Below, piece by piece: positions 1-8,567 of a DNA stretch of 64,000 nt. Source of the DNA: Curtobacterium sp. MCBD17_035 (lineage in GTDB: Bacteria > Actinomycetota > Actinomycetes > Actinomycetales > Microbacteriaceae); NCBI RefSeq assembly GCF_003234815.2, contig NZ_CP126279.1, positions 1,984,001 through 2,048,000 on the forward strand, read 5' to 3'. Positions within the stretch are counted from its first letter, which is position 1, and each line of letters opens with the position of its first letter. A model generated the notes under the pieces. It did no database searches and had not been told where the DNA came from. It worked only from the letters and a program-made list of their open reading frames with translations. A program made the position numbers and the translations under genes.

Positions 1-417
1 GTGCTCCTCCGCCACCTCGTGCCGAACGCGGCACCGCTGTTCACCGTGCAGCTGTCGCTCGCCATGGCGACGGCCGTGCTCGCCGAGGCCGGGTTGTCGT
101 ACCTCGGGTACGGCGCGTCGTCGTCCACCGCCTCGTGGGGCAGTCTCCTCGCCGACCTGCAGACCTACATCGGCGTGCACCCGTGGAGCGCGGCCTGGCC
201 GGGGGCGGCGATCGCCCTCGTCGTCGTCGCGCTGTCCCTGCTCGGCGACGCCGTGCGCGACGCGTCGGACCCACGACTGACCGGACGACGGCGCGACCTC
301 GATGCCGACACCGGCGCGACCGCCGGTGCGGCCGACGCCCGGGAGGCCCGTCCTGCGCCCGCAGGGATGCCCGCCACCGCCGACGCCACGGTCGAGGTCC
401 ACGGAGGGACCGCATGA
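1..417 (+). CDS. ABC transporter permease, DppC/OppC type (3' part only)
   Basis: Carboxy-terminal part of an inner-membrane permease of the dipeptide/oligopeptide/nickel ABC family; the gene begins upstream of the window, so the GTG at position 1 is only an internal codon. The remaining 138 residues begin in the cytoplasmic EAA loop (RHLVPN), followed by the family motif EAGLSYLGYG and WGSLL near residues 28-50, then a last membrane helix around 62-82. The final 50 residues are a hydrophilic Ala/Asp-rich tail that is longer than usual. The stop overlaps the start of the following ATPase by ATGA, so this is the upstream part of one transport operon. The substrate cannot be told; peptides are the default for the family. 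Confidence 0.85.
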   Translation: MLLRHLVPNAAPLFTVQLSLAMATAVLAEAGLSYLGYGASSSTASWGSLLADLQTYIGVHPWSAAWPGAAIALVVVALSLLGDAVRDASDPRLTGRRRDLDADTGATAGAADAREARPAPAGMPATADATVEVHGGTA

Positions 418-1247
418 CCGCCGTCGACCGCGCCGAGCACGCCGGCGGTCCGGGTCATGGCGCGACGGCGGACCTCACCGTGCGCGGCCTCACCGTGCGG
501 ATCGGCGGGCGGACCGTGCTCGACGACGTCTCGTTCGCCGTCCCCGCCGGGGCCCGTGTCGGTGTGATCGGCGCGTCGGGGTCGGGCAAGTCGATGACCG
601 CGTTGGCGGTGATGGGCCTGACGCCCCCGGATGCCGCCGTCTCGGGCAGCGTGCGCCTCGGCCCCGACGAGCTCGTCGGTCTGTCGGACCGCGAGCACGC
701 CCGCTACCGCGGTCGTCGGATCGGCATGGTGTTCCAGGAGCCGGGGACGGCACTCGATCCGATCCGGCGGGTCGGGTCGCAGATCGCGGAGCCGCTGCGG
801 CTGCACCGCGGACTCGACCGCCGCGCCGCCGCGCAGGCCGCCGTGGACCTGGCGGTCGCGGTCGACCTGCCCGACCCGGAGCGCCTGCTGCGGCAGTACC
901 CGCACCAGCTGTCCGGCGGCCAACGGCAGCGCGTGTGCATCGCCATGGCCCTCGCGGGCGAGCCGGCCTTCCTCCTCGCGGACGAGCCGACGACGGCGCT
1001 CGACGTGACGACGCAGGCCCGGGTCCTCGAGCTGTTCGACCGCACCGCCGACGAGCGGGGCACCGGTCTGGTGTTCGTCACGCACGACCTCGCCGTCCTG
1101 GCGCGCATCGCCGACACCGCGGTCGTGCTCGACGCGGGACGAGTGGTCGAGTCGGGTCCGGTGACGGGCCTCCTGGCCGCGCCGCGGCACCCCGCGACCG
1201 CCGCGCTCGTCGCTGCCGCCGCCGCCACCGCGAGGAGGACCCCGTGA
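414..1247 (+). CDS. ABC transporter ATP-binding protein, DppD/OppD type
   Basis: Cytoplasmic ATPase of 277 residues that powers the adjoining permease. It has Walker A GASGSGKS, the ABC signature LSGGQRQR, Walker B LLADEP followed by TTALD, and the switch histidine in VTHDLAVLA. The ATG at 414 overlaps the permease stop, and the stop at 1247 overlaps the next ATPase start by GTGA, so translation is coupled. The DppD class normally ends with an oligopeptide-transporter C-terminal domain carrying Cys residues for an Fe-S cluster; here the protein ends soon after the nucleotide-binding domain, so it is a short version. Substrate unknown. Confidence 0.9.
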   Translation: MTAVDRAEHAGGPGHGATADLTVRGLTVRIGGRTVLDDVSFAVPAGARVGVIGASGSGKSMTALAVMGLTPPDAAVSGSVRLGPDELVGLSDREHARYRGRRIGMVFQEPGTALDPIRRVGSQIAEPLRLHRGLDRRAAAQAAVDLAVAVDLPDPERLLRQYPHQLSGGQRQRVCIAMALAGEPAFLLADEPTTALDVTTQARVLELFDRTADERGTGLVFVTHDLAVLARIADTAVVLDAGRVVESGPVTGLLAAPRHPATAALVAAAAATARRTP

Positions 1248-2101
1248 GCGAGGACACCACGAGCGGCGGGAGGGGGGTCGGGACCGCCGCGGCGGGGCAC
1301 ACCCAGCACGAGGACTCGCCCGCGCTCGAGGCGCGCGGACTGTCACGGACCTACCGGCTCCCGCGTCGCGGCCCGTTCGAGCCCGGCGCGACGCGGACCG
1401 CCGTCGACGCCGTCGACCTCACCGTCCCCGCGGGTGCGCGCCTCGGCGTCCTCGGCGCGTCGGGCTCGGGCAAGTCGACGCTCGTCCGCCTCCTCACCGC
1501 GCTCGAGGCACCGACGTCCGGGAGCGTCAGCGCCTGGGGTCGCCCGCTGTCGGCAGCCGCCTCCGCGCGCACGACGCGCTGGTTCCGGCGCCGCACGGGC
1601 ATCGTGTTCCAGGACCCGTACGCGTCGCTCGACCCGCGCATGCGCATCGGTCGGACCGTCGGTGAGCCGTTGCGCGCCCTCCGCGTGCCGGGCGACCACG
1701 CGGCGCTCGTCGCCGAGGCCCTGCACCGGGTCGACCTGCCGGACGACGCCGCCGACCGGTTCCCCCACGAGTTCTCCGGCGGTCAACGCCAGCGCATCGC
1801 GATCGCCCGCGCGGTGGTGCACCGGCCCGCGCTGCTCGTCGGCGACGAACCGATGAGCGCGCTCGACGTCGTCGTTCGTGCCCGGGTGATCGACCTGCTC
1901 GACCGCCTGACCGAGGACCTCGGGATGACGCTCGTGCTCGTGTCGCACGACGTCGGCGTCGTGCAGCGGCTGTGCGACCGGGTCGCGGTGATGGACGCCG
2001 GGCGGATCGTCGAGCAGGGCCCGGCGACCCTGCTCGACGACCCGCGGCACGACGTCACGCGGGGACTCGTCGCGGCCGCGCCGACGCTCCCGCCGGTCTG
2101 A
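1244..2101 (+). CDS. ABC transporter ATP-binding protein, DppF/OppF type
   Basis: Second ATPase (285 residues) of the same transporter. Walker A is GASGSGKST, the signature is FSGGQRQR, Walker B is LLVGDEP followed by MSALD, and VSHDVGVV carries the switch histidine. The GTG start overlaps the preceding stop (GTGA). A low-complexity Gly/Thr/Ala leader of about 30 residues precedes the conserved domain, so a later start is possible, but the overlap favours this one. With the permease and the first ATPase it forms the last gene of a peptide-type ABC operon. It is convergent with the amidase gene downstream. Confidence 0.9.
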   Translation: MSEDTTSGGRGVGTAAAGHTQHEDSPALEARGLSRTYRLPRRGPFEPGATRTAVDAVDLTVPAGARLGVLGASGSGKSTLVRLLTALEAPTSGSVSAWGRPLSAAASARTTRWFRRRTGIVFQDPYASLDPRMRIGRTVGEPLRALRVPGDHAALVAEALHRVDLPDDAADRFPHEFSGGQRQRIAIARAVVHRPALLVGDEPMSALDVVVRARVIDLLDRLTEDLGMTLVLVSHDVGVVQRLCDRVAVMDAGRIVEQGPATLLDDPRHDVTRGLVAAAPTLPPV

Positions 2102-2173
2102 GGTCCGGCCCGACCGCTGCGCCGGACGGGAGGCCGTCGCCCTGCACCGCGGACGGCGTCCGGCCCACCGACC

Positions 2174-3598
2174 TCACCACTGCGGCGGGTGCCGCCGCTG
2201 CCATCGCACCCGACGCTCGAGCTGGGCGCCGAGGGCGAGGACCGTGCGCTCCCCACCGGGGCGGCCGATGAGCTGCACGCCCATGGGGAGGCCGGCGTCC
2301 GTGGTCGACACCGGCAGCGTGATCGCCGGCAGCCCGGCGACGTTGCACATCGAGGTCCACGACGAGTACCGGCACTGGTCCGCGAAGTTCTCCTCGGGGT
2401 CGTCCGAGTACCAGCCGAGCGGTCGCGGCGGGAGCGCGAGCGTCGGGGTGAGCACGGCGTCGTACGACGCGAACGCCTGCACCAGGGCGACCGAGAACGC
2501 ATCGAGTCCGGCCATGGCCTCGAGCACCGCCACGCCCGAGAGCTCCCGTCCGCGTTCGACGAGCCACGCGGTGAGCGGTTCCAGGCGTGAGGGGTCGAGA
2601 CCGGGCACGTCCGGGATGCGTGCCGCGGAGGCCTGCCAGGCGACACGGAACCACCGGGCGTACTCCACCCGCGGCATCGCGACGTCCTCGACGCCGTGCC
2701 CGAGCGCGTCGAGGAGCGCCAGGGTCTCCGCGACCGCCGCGGCGGCCTCGGGACTCGTCCGCACGTCGACGGCGTCGTCCCACGGTGACCCGTGCAGGAG
2801 CCCGACCGTGAACCGGCCCTCACCGCGGGTCGCCGCGGCCGTGAAGGGACCCTCGCCCTCGTCCGGCGTGCGGAGCGCGAACGGCTCCGGGACCGCGCGA
2901 CCGCTCGGCGCCACGAGGGCGTCGAGCAGCATCCCGGCGTCCGCGACCGACCGCGTGATCGGCCCGGCCACCACGAGTCCGCCGAGTCCGGCGCGCCCGG
3001 GCATCGCCGGCACCCGCCCGCGGGACGGCTTGAGCCCGACGAGGCCCGTCGCGGCGGCCGGGATCCGCACCGACCCGCCGCCGTCGGACCCGACCGCGGC
3101 GGGCAGCAACCCGGCCGCGACCGCCACCGCCGCACCACCGCTCGACCCACCCGGGCTCGCCGACGTGTCCCACGGGTTCCGCGTCGCACCGGTCGCGAGC
3201 GATTCGGTCGTCGACGACAAGCCGAACTCCGGGGTCGCGGTGCGGCCGAGGGACACCGTCCCGGCGTCGTCGAGCGCCCGCACGAGCGGGCTGTCCGCGA
3301 CCGCCGGCGTCGCGGCGACCGCTCGGGAGCCCGCCCGCGTCACGAATCCGGTTCGGTCCACCAGGTCCTTGTCACCGCTCGGGAGGCCCCACAGCGGCCT
3401 GGACGTCGGCACCCGTTCGGCGAGGTGGGCAGCACGATCACGGGCGGCGTCGGCGGTCACCGCGGTGAACGCCCCGAGTCCCGGGTCGATGCGCTCGATC
3501 CGGCCGAGGTAGTGCTCCGCGACCTCCAGCGGGGAGGCCTCGCCCCGACGGATCCAGTCCCACAGGTCCTGCGCGCTGAGGTGGTGGAGTTCGAACAC
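2174..3598 (-). CDS. Amidase-signature family amidase
   Basis: Serine amidohydrolase of 474 residues, the usual length. The unusual Ser-cisSer-Lys triad can be placed: Lys77 in GLPSGDKDL, cis-Ser152 in GGSSGG and nucleophile Ser176 in GSDGGGSVRIPA, with the 24-residue Ser spacing of the family. No signal peptide, so cytoplasmic. It is not in a gatCAB context, so it is more likely a general amide, indole-acetamide or nicotinamide-type hydrolase than the tRNA amidotransferase subunit. It is convergent with the ABC operon and has 67 bp to the next minus-strand gene. The natural substrate cannot be read from the sequence. Confidence 0.88.
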   Translation of the reverse strand: MFELHHLSAQDLWDWIRRGEASPLEVAEHYLGRIERIDPGLGAFTAVTADAARDRAAHLAERVPTSRPLWGLPSGDKDLVDRTGFVTRAGSRAVAATPAVADSPLVRALDDAGTVSLGRTATPEFGLSSTTESLATGATRNPWDTSASPGGSSGGAAVAVAAGLLPAAVGSDGGGSVRIPAAATGLVGLKPSRGRVPAMPGRAGLGGLVVAGPITRSVADAGMLLDALVAPSGRAVPEPFALRTPDEGEGPFTAAATRGEGRFTVGLLHGSPWDDAVDVRTSPEAAAAVAETLALLDALGHGVEDVAMPRVEYARWFRVAWQASAARIPDVPGLDPSRLEPLTAWLVERGRELSGVAVLEAMAGLDAFSVALVQAFASYDAVLTPTLALPPRPLGWYSDDPEENFADQCRYSSWTSMCNVAGLPAITLPVSTTDAGLPMGVQLIGRPGGERTVLALGAQLERRVRWQRRHPPQW

Positions 3599-3665
3599 GG
3601 CTCCCGAGCCTAGCCAGCGGCGCCGGCGGCGGCGCGGAGGCGGATGCTCCCGGCGGTGCGGACGG

Positions 3666-4271
3666 TCATGCGAGCGGGCGTCGGCCCCGGCCGCCCCGCA
3701 ACCGGAGCTGCATGGTGACCGTGCCGAGCCACCGTTCGTACTTGTAGCCGACGCGCGCCATCCGTCCGGTCTCGGTGAAGCCGAGCGACGCGTGCAGCCG
3801 GATCGACGCCTCGGCGGCCCGGTCGGCGATCACCGCGACGACCTCGCGCACCCCGGCGACCGCACTCTCCTCGAGCAGCGCGGTCAGCAGGGCACGTCCG
3901 AGCCCCTTGCCACCCGACGCCGGGCGGAGGTAGATCGAGTCCTCCACCACGCGGTTCGAGCGGTCCCGGGGGTTCCAGGGCGTCACGAGCGCGTACCCGA
4001 GGATCTGCCCCGAGGGGTTCTCGGCCACGAGGAACGGCAGCCCGCGGCGGCGCACGTCGTCGTAGCGCTGCTTCCAGGCCGCGAACGAGAACGCCGACGC
4101 GTCGAACGTGACCGACGAGTTCCGGACGTAGTGGCCGTGGATGTCACGGACGTCGGGCAGGTCGCTCGGCTCGGCCGCCCGGATCACGTAGGTGAACGCC
4201 GGTTCGGGTGTGGTCGCGGGCCGGAGGTGCCGGGGCAACCGCCGACGCGGCTGGTATTCCTCTTCGAGCAC
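3666..4271 (-). CDS. GNAT acetyltransferase, phosphinothricin/YncA type
   Basis: Acetyl-CoA-dependent N-acetyltransferase, 201 residues from a GTG start. About 27 non-conserved residues precede the domain, which opens at TYVIRAAEPSDL. The pattern matches the phosphinothricin/methionine-sulfoximine group: an early DI..HYV..S..TF segment, PFLVAE, the acetyl-CoA loop GKGLGRALL, and a final LGF.ETG.M..VGYK..RW region. Cytoplasmic, monofunctional. The likely substrate class is small amino-acid analogues. The start may lie further inside, as the first residues look unconserved. Confidence 0.8.
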   Translation of the reverse strand: MLEEEYQPRRRLPRHLRPATTPEPAFTYVIRAAEPSDLPDVRDIHGHYVRNSSVTFDASAFSFAAWKQRYDDVRRRGLPFLVAENPSGQILGYALVTPWNPRDRSNRVVEDSIYLRPASGGKGLGRALLTALLEESAVAGVREVVAVIADRAAEASIRLHASLGFTETGRMARVGYKYERWLGTVTMQLRLRGGRGRRPLA

Positions 4272-4346
4272 CGCACCCGTCCCTCCCGGCCGCGGTGGCC
4301 GCGACGCCCGCCAGCCTACGGACCGGCGAGGCGGGGCGTCCGGCGC

Positions 4347-5045
4347 TCACACCGTGTCGGGGAGGGTCCAGTCCATCGGCTCCGCGCCCTGTGCCTCGAG
4401 CAGCGCGTTCACGCGCGAGAACGGGCGCGAGCCGAAGAAGCCGCGTGCGGCCGACAGCGGACTCGGGTGGGCCGACGCCACCACCGGTGTGTCCCCGAGG
4501 AACGGCTGCACCGCCGCCGCCTGCGCACCCCACAGCACCGCGACCAGGGGCGCCTCGCGGGCGGCCAGCGCCCGCACGGCCTGCTCGGTCACGCGCTCCC
4601 AGCCCCGCCCGCGGTGCGACGCCGGCGCGCCGACCCCGACCGTGAGCACGCGGTTGAGGAGCAGGACGCCGCGCGACGACCAGGCCCGGAGGTCGCCGTG
4701 CACCGGCGGCTCGACGCCGAGGTCGTCCCGGAGCTCCCGGTACACGTTCGCGAGGCTCCGCGGGACCGGCCGGACGTGCGGGTCGACGGCGAACGACAGA
4801 CCGATGGGGTGCCCCGGCGTCGGGTACGGGTCCTGACCGAGCACGAGCACGCGGACGTCGTCGAACGGGTCGGCGAAGGCCCGCAGGACGGACGGCCCCG
4901 CCGGCAGGTACGGACGTCCGGCGCGGACCTCCTCCCGGAGCCACGCCCCGATCGCGTGGACGTCGTCCTCCACGGGTGCGAGCGCCCGCGCCCAGCCGGG
5001 GTCGACGAGCTCGGCGAGGGGGTGCACCGCGACGCCGTCGGTCAT
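4347..5045 (-). CDS. ung: Uracil-DNA glycosylase, family 1
   Basis: Removes uracil from DNA as the first step of base excision repair. The 232-residue protein carries the catalytic water-activating motif GQDPYP (Asp72), the uracil pocket segment [16 protein letters not shown], and the DNA-intercalation motif HPSPLSA. The ATG at 5045 is chosen because it overlaps the stop of the upstream peptidase gene (ATGA), and the Ung sequence starts a few residues later. It closes a three-gene minus-strand set in which each gene overlaps the next by 4 nt. Confidence 0.95.
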   Translation of the reverse strand: MTDGVAVHPLAELVDPGWARALAPVEDDVHAIGAWLREEVRAGRPYLPAGPSVLRAFADPFDDVRVLVLGQDPYPTPGHPIGLSFAVDPHVRPVPRSLANVYRELRDDLGVEPPVHGDLRAWSSRGVLLLNRVLTVGVGAPASHRGRGWERVTEQAVRALAAREAPLVAVLWGAQAAAVQPFLGDTPVVASAHPSPLSAARGFFGSRPFSRVNALLEAQGAEPMDWTLPDTV

Positions 5046-5767
5046 GCGCCGATCGTCGCCACCGAGACGAACTGGTCGCCCTCGCCGTCCTCCGATGCGA
5101 TGACCCGCCAGACGCTGCCCGAGCCACGGACCTCGAGCGCGCCCTCGCCGACGATGAGGACGGTGTCCTCGTCGATGGCGACACCACCCGCGACGACGCC
5201 GGCCTCGGCGGCTGCGACGAGCCGCGAGAGCGTGCCCGCCTGCGCCGCGTGGACGTCGATCGCGAGGTCGACGAGGCCGAGGCCCTCCTGCAGCGTGACC
5301 TCGTCGAGGCCCTCGCTGGTCCACTCCGGCGAGACGTCCACCCCGCCGATGCGGAACCCGCCGACGAGCGCTCGGTCCGCCGCGATCATCGCGCCCGCCG
5401 AGTACCCGAGGTACGGCAGCGAGTCGGCCACGAGCAACCGGATCTGGTCGACGAGCGGCACCGTCGCCGTCACGTAGTCCGGCGTGCGACCACCCGCGAT
5501 CACGAGGCCGTCGACGTCGCTGAGCACGCGGGTGTCGAACGTGGCGCCGGCCGCGACGACGTCGGGGAGGAGGTCGCCACCGCCCGCCTCGCCGAGCAGC
5601 GCGACCAGGGTGTCGGCCGCGTCGGGTGCGCCGACCGCGAGCACGGCGACCCGCGGCGCGGACCGGCCGACGATCGCGCCGCGCTGTGTCGCCTCGGCGA
5701 GGAACCGTCCGTACACGTCGGAGGCCTGGGTGGCGTCGGTGCCGCCACCGACCAGGTGGACGCTCAC
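5042..5767 (-). CDS. Peptidase S51 / dipeptidase E-like protein
   Basis: Class-I-glutamine-amidotransferase-like serine peptidase of 241 residues. The nucleophile elbow is GYSAGAM (Ser123), after the family segment [10 protein letters not shown], and a candidate histidine lies at 173 (DVHAAQ). Related proteins are aspartyl dipeptidase (PepE) and cyanophycinase. It starts with GTG at 5767, overlapping the phosphoribosyltransferase stop (GTGA), and ends overlapping ung. No signal peptide. The usual Asp-His-His stretch is not clearly kept, so peptidase activity is inferred from the fold only. Confidence 0.8.
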   Translation of the reverse strand: MSVHLVGGGTDATQASDVYGRFLAEATQRGAIVGRSAPRVAVLAVGAPDAADTLVALLGEAGGGDLLPDVVAAGATFDTRVLSDVDGLVIAGGRTPDYVTATVPLVDQIRLLVADSLPYLGYSAGAMIAADRALVGGFRIGGVDVSPEWTSEGLDEVTLQEGLGLVDLAIDVHAAQAGTLSRLVAAAEAGVVAGGVAIDEDTVLIVGEGALEVRGSGSVWRVIASEDGEGDQFVSVATIGA

Positions 5768-6327
5768 GATTCGGCCGTCACGGGTGCGAGGGCGCTCCAC
5801 GGGAACGTGATCCACCCGGAGACGCGCCGCCACACGTGGTCGGGCTCGAGGACGGTTCCGGGCTTGGAGTAGAGGCAGGCGCTCCGGACGTCCGCCCCCG
5901 CCTGCCGGACGATGTCGACGACGAGCGCGAGGGTGCGGCCGCTGTCCGACACGTCGTCGACGACGAGCACGCGCTTGCCGGCCAGGCTCGGCGCGTCGAG
6001 TGCCGGGGGCAGGACGATCGGCGCGGCGAGCCGTTGCTCGACGTCGGTGTAGAACTCGACGTTGATCGACCCGCACATCTTCGTGCCGAGGGCGTAGGCG
6101 ACGGCACCGCCGATGAGGAGTCCGCCGCGGGCGACCGCGACGACGACGTCCGGCACGAACCCCGCGTCGAGGACGTCCTTGGCGAGGTGCCGCGCGGCGT
6201 CCCCGAACTCGAGCCACCCGAGCACCTCGGCGTGGGACGGGGGTGCGTCGGCACCCGCGGACGTGACGGTGGCGGGCGCCGGATCGGCGGGCGCTGCCGC
6301 GGGGACGGCGTCGGCGGGGCAGGTCAT
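5764..6327 (-). CDS. Phosphoribosyltransferase, hypoxanthine/xanthine type
   Basis: Purine-salvage type PRTase of 187 residues. The PRPP-binding loop [14 protein letters not shown] lies at residues 120-133, and the PPi loop is in [12 protein letters not shown]. Members of this group transfer phosphoribose from PRPP to guanine, xanthine or hypoxanthine; the base specificity cannot be told. The first 30 residues are Ala/Pro-rich and outside the domain, so the true start may be internal. It is first of three overlapping minus-strand genes (with the S51 peptidase and ung). Confidence 0.85.
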   Translation of the reverse strand: MTCPADAVPAAAPADPAPATVTSAGADAPPSHAEVLGWLEFGDAARHLAKDVLDAGFVPDVVVAVARGGLLIGGAVAYALGTKMCGSINVEFYTDVEQRLAAPIVLPPALDAPSLAGKRVLVVDDVSDSGRTLALVVDIVRQAGADVRSACLYSKPGTVLEPDHVWRRVSGWITFPWSALAPVTAES

Positions 6328-6361
6328 CCCGCCACGCTATCGCCCTCACGGTCCGCGGGCG

Positions 6362-7135
6362 CTACCGGGTGCGGAGTTCGCCCCGGGCGACCTTGTGCTG
6401 CGCGGACTGGGCGACGGGCTTGATCGTCACGAGGTCGAGGTTGACGTGCGCGGGGAGCTCGACCGCGTGCACGATGGCGGCGGCGACGTCCTCGGCGACG
6501 AGCGGGTCGGCGACGCCCTGGTAGACGGCGTCCGCGCGGTCCTGGTCGCCGCCGAACCGCACGAGCGAGAACTCCTCGGTGCGGACCATCCCCGGGGCGA
6601 TCTCGACGACCCGGATCGGCTCGCCGCTCAGCTCGAGGCGGAGGACCGCGACGAGCGCGTGCTCCGCGGCCTTCGCGGCGTTGTAGCCCGCGCCGCCCTC
6701 GTACGGCACCGTCGCCGCGGTCGACGTGACCGTCACGACGTCCGCGCCGCCCGTGACGTCGGCCCGGGTCCGGAGATGGGGCAGCAGCGCGCTCGTCACC
6801 TGCTTCGTGCCGATGACGTTGACCTCGAACATGGCACGCCAGTCGTCGACGCTCGAGGTCTCCACCGGCTCGAGCCCGAACGCGCCACCCGCGTTGTTGA
6901 CGAGGGCGTCCACGCCGCCCAGCTCCCCGACCCGTGCGGCGAGCGCCGCGACGGCCGATGCGTCGGTGACGTCGGCGACGAACGCCTCGCAGTCGGTCTC
7001 CTCGGCGAGCGCCGTCAGCCGGTCCTCGCGCCGGGCGACCGCCACGACCTCCCATCCGTGCGCGCGGAACAGGCGGACCGTCGCCGCTCCGATGCCCGAA
7101 CTCGCTCCCGTGACGACCGCGCGTCGTGCTGCCAT
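6362..7135 (-). CDS. Short-chain dehydrogenase/reductase, YdfG/clavulanate type
   Basis: NAD(P)-dependent oxidoreductase of 257 residues, classical SDR. TGASSGIG at 9-16 binds the cofactor, NNAGG is at 80-84, and the triad is Ser138, Tyr151 and Lys155. An Arg pair (ARRED) after the second strand suggests NADP(H). The closest general pattern is the 3-hydroxy acid/serine dehydrogenase type. It is separated from the phosphoribosyltransferase by only 34 bp and is divergent from the acyltransferase gene. Substrate unknown. Confidence 0.87.
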   Translation of the reverse strand: MAARRAVVTGASSGIGAATVRLFRAHGWEVVAVARREDRLTALAEETDCEAFVADVTDASAVAALAARVGELGGVDALVNNAGGAFGLEPVETSSVDDWRAMFEVNVIGTKQVTSALLPHLRTRADVTGGADVVTVTSTAATVPYEGGAGYNAAKAAEHALVAVLRLELSGEPIRVVEIAPGMVRTEEFSLVRFGGDQDRADAVYQGVADPLVAEDVAAAIVHAVELPAHVNLDLVTIKPVAQSAQHKVARGELRTR

Positions 7136-7232
7136 GTGCTGTGTCCTCCTGTGCCGACTCCGGTGCCGACTCCTGTCGTCCAACGGTACCGGGGCGACCC
7201 CGAGGGGGCGGTCATCATGGTGCGCGTTCGGG

Positions 7233-7238
7233 TAGCGT
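7233..7238 (+). promoter_or_regulatory. -10 hexamer TAGCGT, probable leaderless start of acyltransferase
   Basis: TAGCGT ends 8 nt before the ATG at 7247. The same TANNNT placement precedes several other starts in this window. It supports 7247 rather than an in-frame ATG at 7217. No Shine-Dalgarno is visible. Confidence 0.45.
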
Positions 7239-7246
7239 GGCGGGGC

Positions 7247-8374
7247 ATGAGCACGGACGTCCTCTCGACCGCGCCCTCGGCTCCTCCGGTCGCTCCCGAC
7301 GGGCCTGCACCAGCGCGGGTGCGGGTGCCGTTGTGGGACACCGCGCGGTTCCTCGCGGTGACGCTGGTCGTCATCGGGCACGCGATCCAGCGGCAGACGA
7401 CCGCGAGCGACCACGCGATGGCGCTCTACACGTTCATCTACGCGTTCCACATCCCGGCGTTCGGTGTGATCAGCGGGTACTTCTCGTCGTCCGCGACCCC
7501 GACCGCCGTGCGGATGCGACGCACGATCGCCGAGATCGTCGTGCCGTACATCGTCATGCAGACGATCTGGACGGTGGTGGAGTCGATCGTCGAGGGCCGG
7601 AAGCAGTTCAACCCGACGCAGCCGACGTGGACGCTCTGGTTCCTGCTCGCGCTCGGGATCTTCCGACTCGTGCTCCCCTACCTGGCGCAGCTCCGGTGGC
7701 CGCTGCTGTGGACGGTCGCCGCGAGCATCGGCGTCGGGTACCTCGACAACGTCGACTCCACCCTGTCGCTGTCCCGTGCGATCGGACTCATGCCGTTCTT
7801 CGTCCTCGGCTGGCAGCTCAAGGGCTGGGGGGTGATGGACCGGTGGGCCGGCGCGCCGCGGCGGGTGGTCGTGTGGGTGCGGTCGGCCGCGGTCGTGGTG
7901 CTCGCGGCGTGGGGCTCGGCGTGCGTCGTGTTCGTCCGGCCGTTCCGCTCGTTCGAACTGCACCACTGGTTCTTCTACGACGACTCGTACTCGGGGCTCG
8001 GGCAGGACGCCTGGTGGGCCGGGTTCTTGCGACTGGGGCTCATGGTGCTGGCGAGCGCCCTCACGGCGTCGTTCCTGCTGCTCGTCCCGCGGCGGCGGGT
8101 GTGGTTGTCGGCCTTCGGGCAGGCGACGATGTACGTGTACCTGCTGCACACCTTCGTGCTCTACCCGATCCGGGAGTCCGGGGTGCTGTCGGGTCCGCAC
8201 TCGGCCTGGCCGTACCTGCTGCTCATGGTGGCGCTCGCGATCACGGTGGCCGTGCTGCTCGCGACGCCACCGGTCCGGGCCGCGACCCGGTGGCTGCTCG
8301 AGCCGCGGGTGCCGCTGCTGTTCCGGCGCGACCCGGACCAGGAGCCGACGTCGGAGGCGACGCGCGCCTCCTGA
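7247..8374 (+). CDS. Acyltransferase-3 family membrane protein
   Basis: Polytopic membrane acyltransferase of 375 residues with about ten hydrophobic helices. The family histidine lies in helix 1 (VVIGHAIQR), followed by the typical YTFIYAFHIPAFGVISGYF segment of OatA/WecH-like proteins. Such enzymes O-acylate cell-surface sugars or lipids. It stands alone: divergent from the SDR and separated by a repeat from metY. The last residues and stop are encoded by a 19-bp direct repeat (8364 onward), so the C-terminus may be variable. Confidence 0.85.
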   Translation: MSTDVLSTAPSAPPVAPDGPAPARVRVPLWDTARFLAVTLVVIGHAIQRQTTASDHAMALYTFIYAFHIPAFGVISGYFSSSATPTAVRMRRTIAEIVVPYIVMQTIWTVVESIVEGRKQFNPTQPTWTLWFLLALGIFRLVLPYLAQLRWPLLWTVAASIGVGYLDNVDSTLSLSRAIGLMPFFVLGWQLKGWGVMDRWAGAPRRVVVWVRSAAVVVLAAWGSACVVFVRPFRSFELHHWFFYDDSYSGLGQDAWWAGFLRLGLMVLASALTASFLLLVPRRRVWLSAFGQATMYVYLLHTFVLYPIRESGVLSGPHSAWPYLLLMVALAITVAVLLATPPVRAATRWLLEPRVPLLFRRDPDQEPTSEATRAS

Positions 8375-8410
8375 CCCGACCCGCGCCTCCCGACCCGACC
8401 CGCGCCTCCC
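8364..8410. repeat. 19-bp tandem repeat, about 2.5 units
   Basis: Units start at 8364, 8383 and 8402, with core GCGCCTCCYGACCCGACCC. The first unit holds the stop codon of the acyltransferase gene (TGA at 8372), so the repeat runs from coding into intergenic DNA. It may also contribute to a GC-rich structure before metY. Confidence 0.8.
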
Positions 8411-8567
8411 GGAGCGGGTCGCCGACGAGTTCCGACGCCGCCGTGTTACGCGCGCTGACGCCCGACGTTGCCGCGGGTGGAGGGCGGTCCTAGCCTGGCC
8501 GGACCGCGAGGGTGCGCCGTCCCTCCCGACGTCACCACGGCGCGTGCGGACTGCGAGGACGGACACC

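Noticed and set aside
165-1346. Long minus-strand frames opposite the ABC ATPase genes
   Set aside because: Arg/His/Pro-rich shadow translations of high-GC coding DNA, no domain pattern.
8420-8560. SAM riboswitch before metY
   Set aside because: No SAM-aptamer-like pattern could be recognised in the leader.
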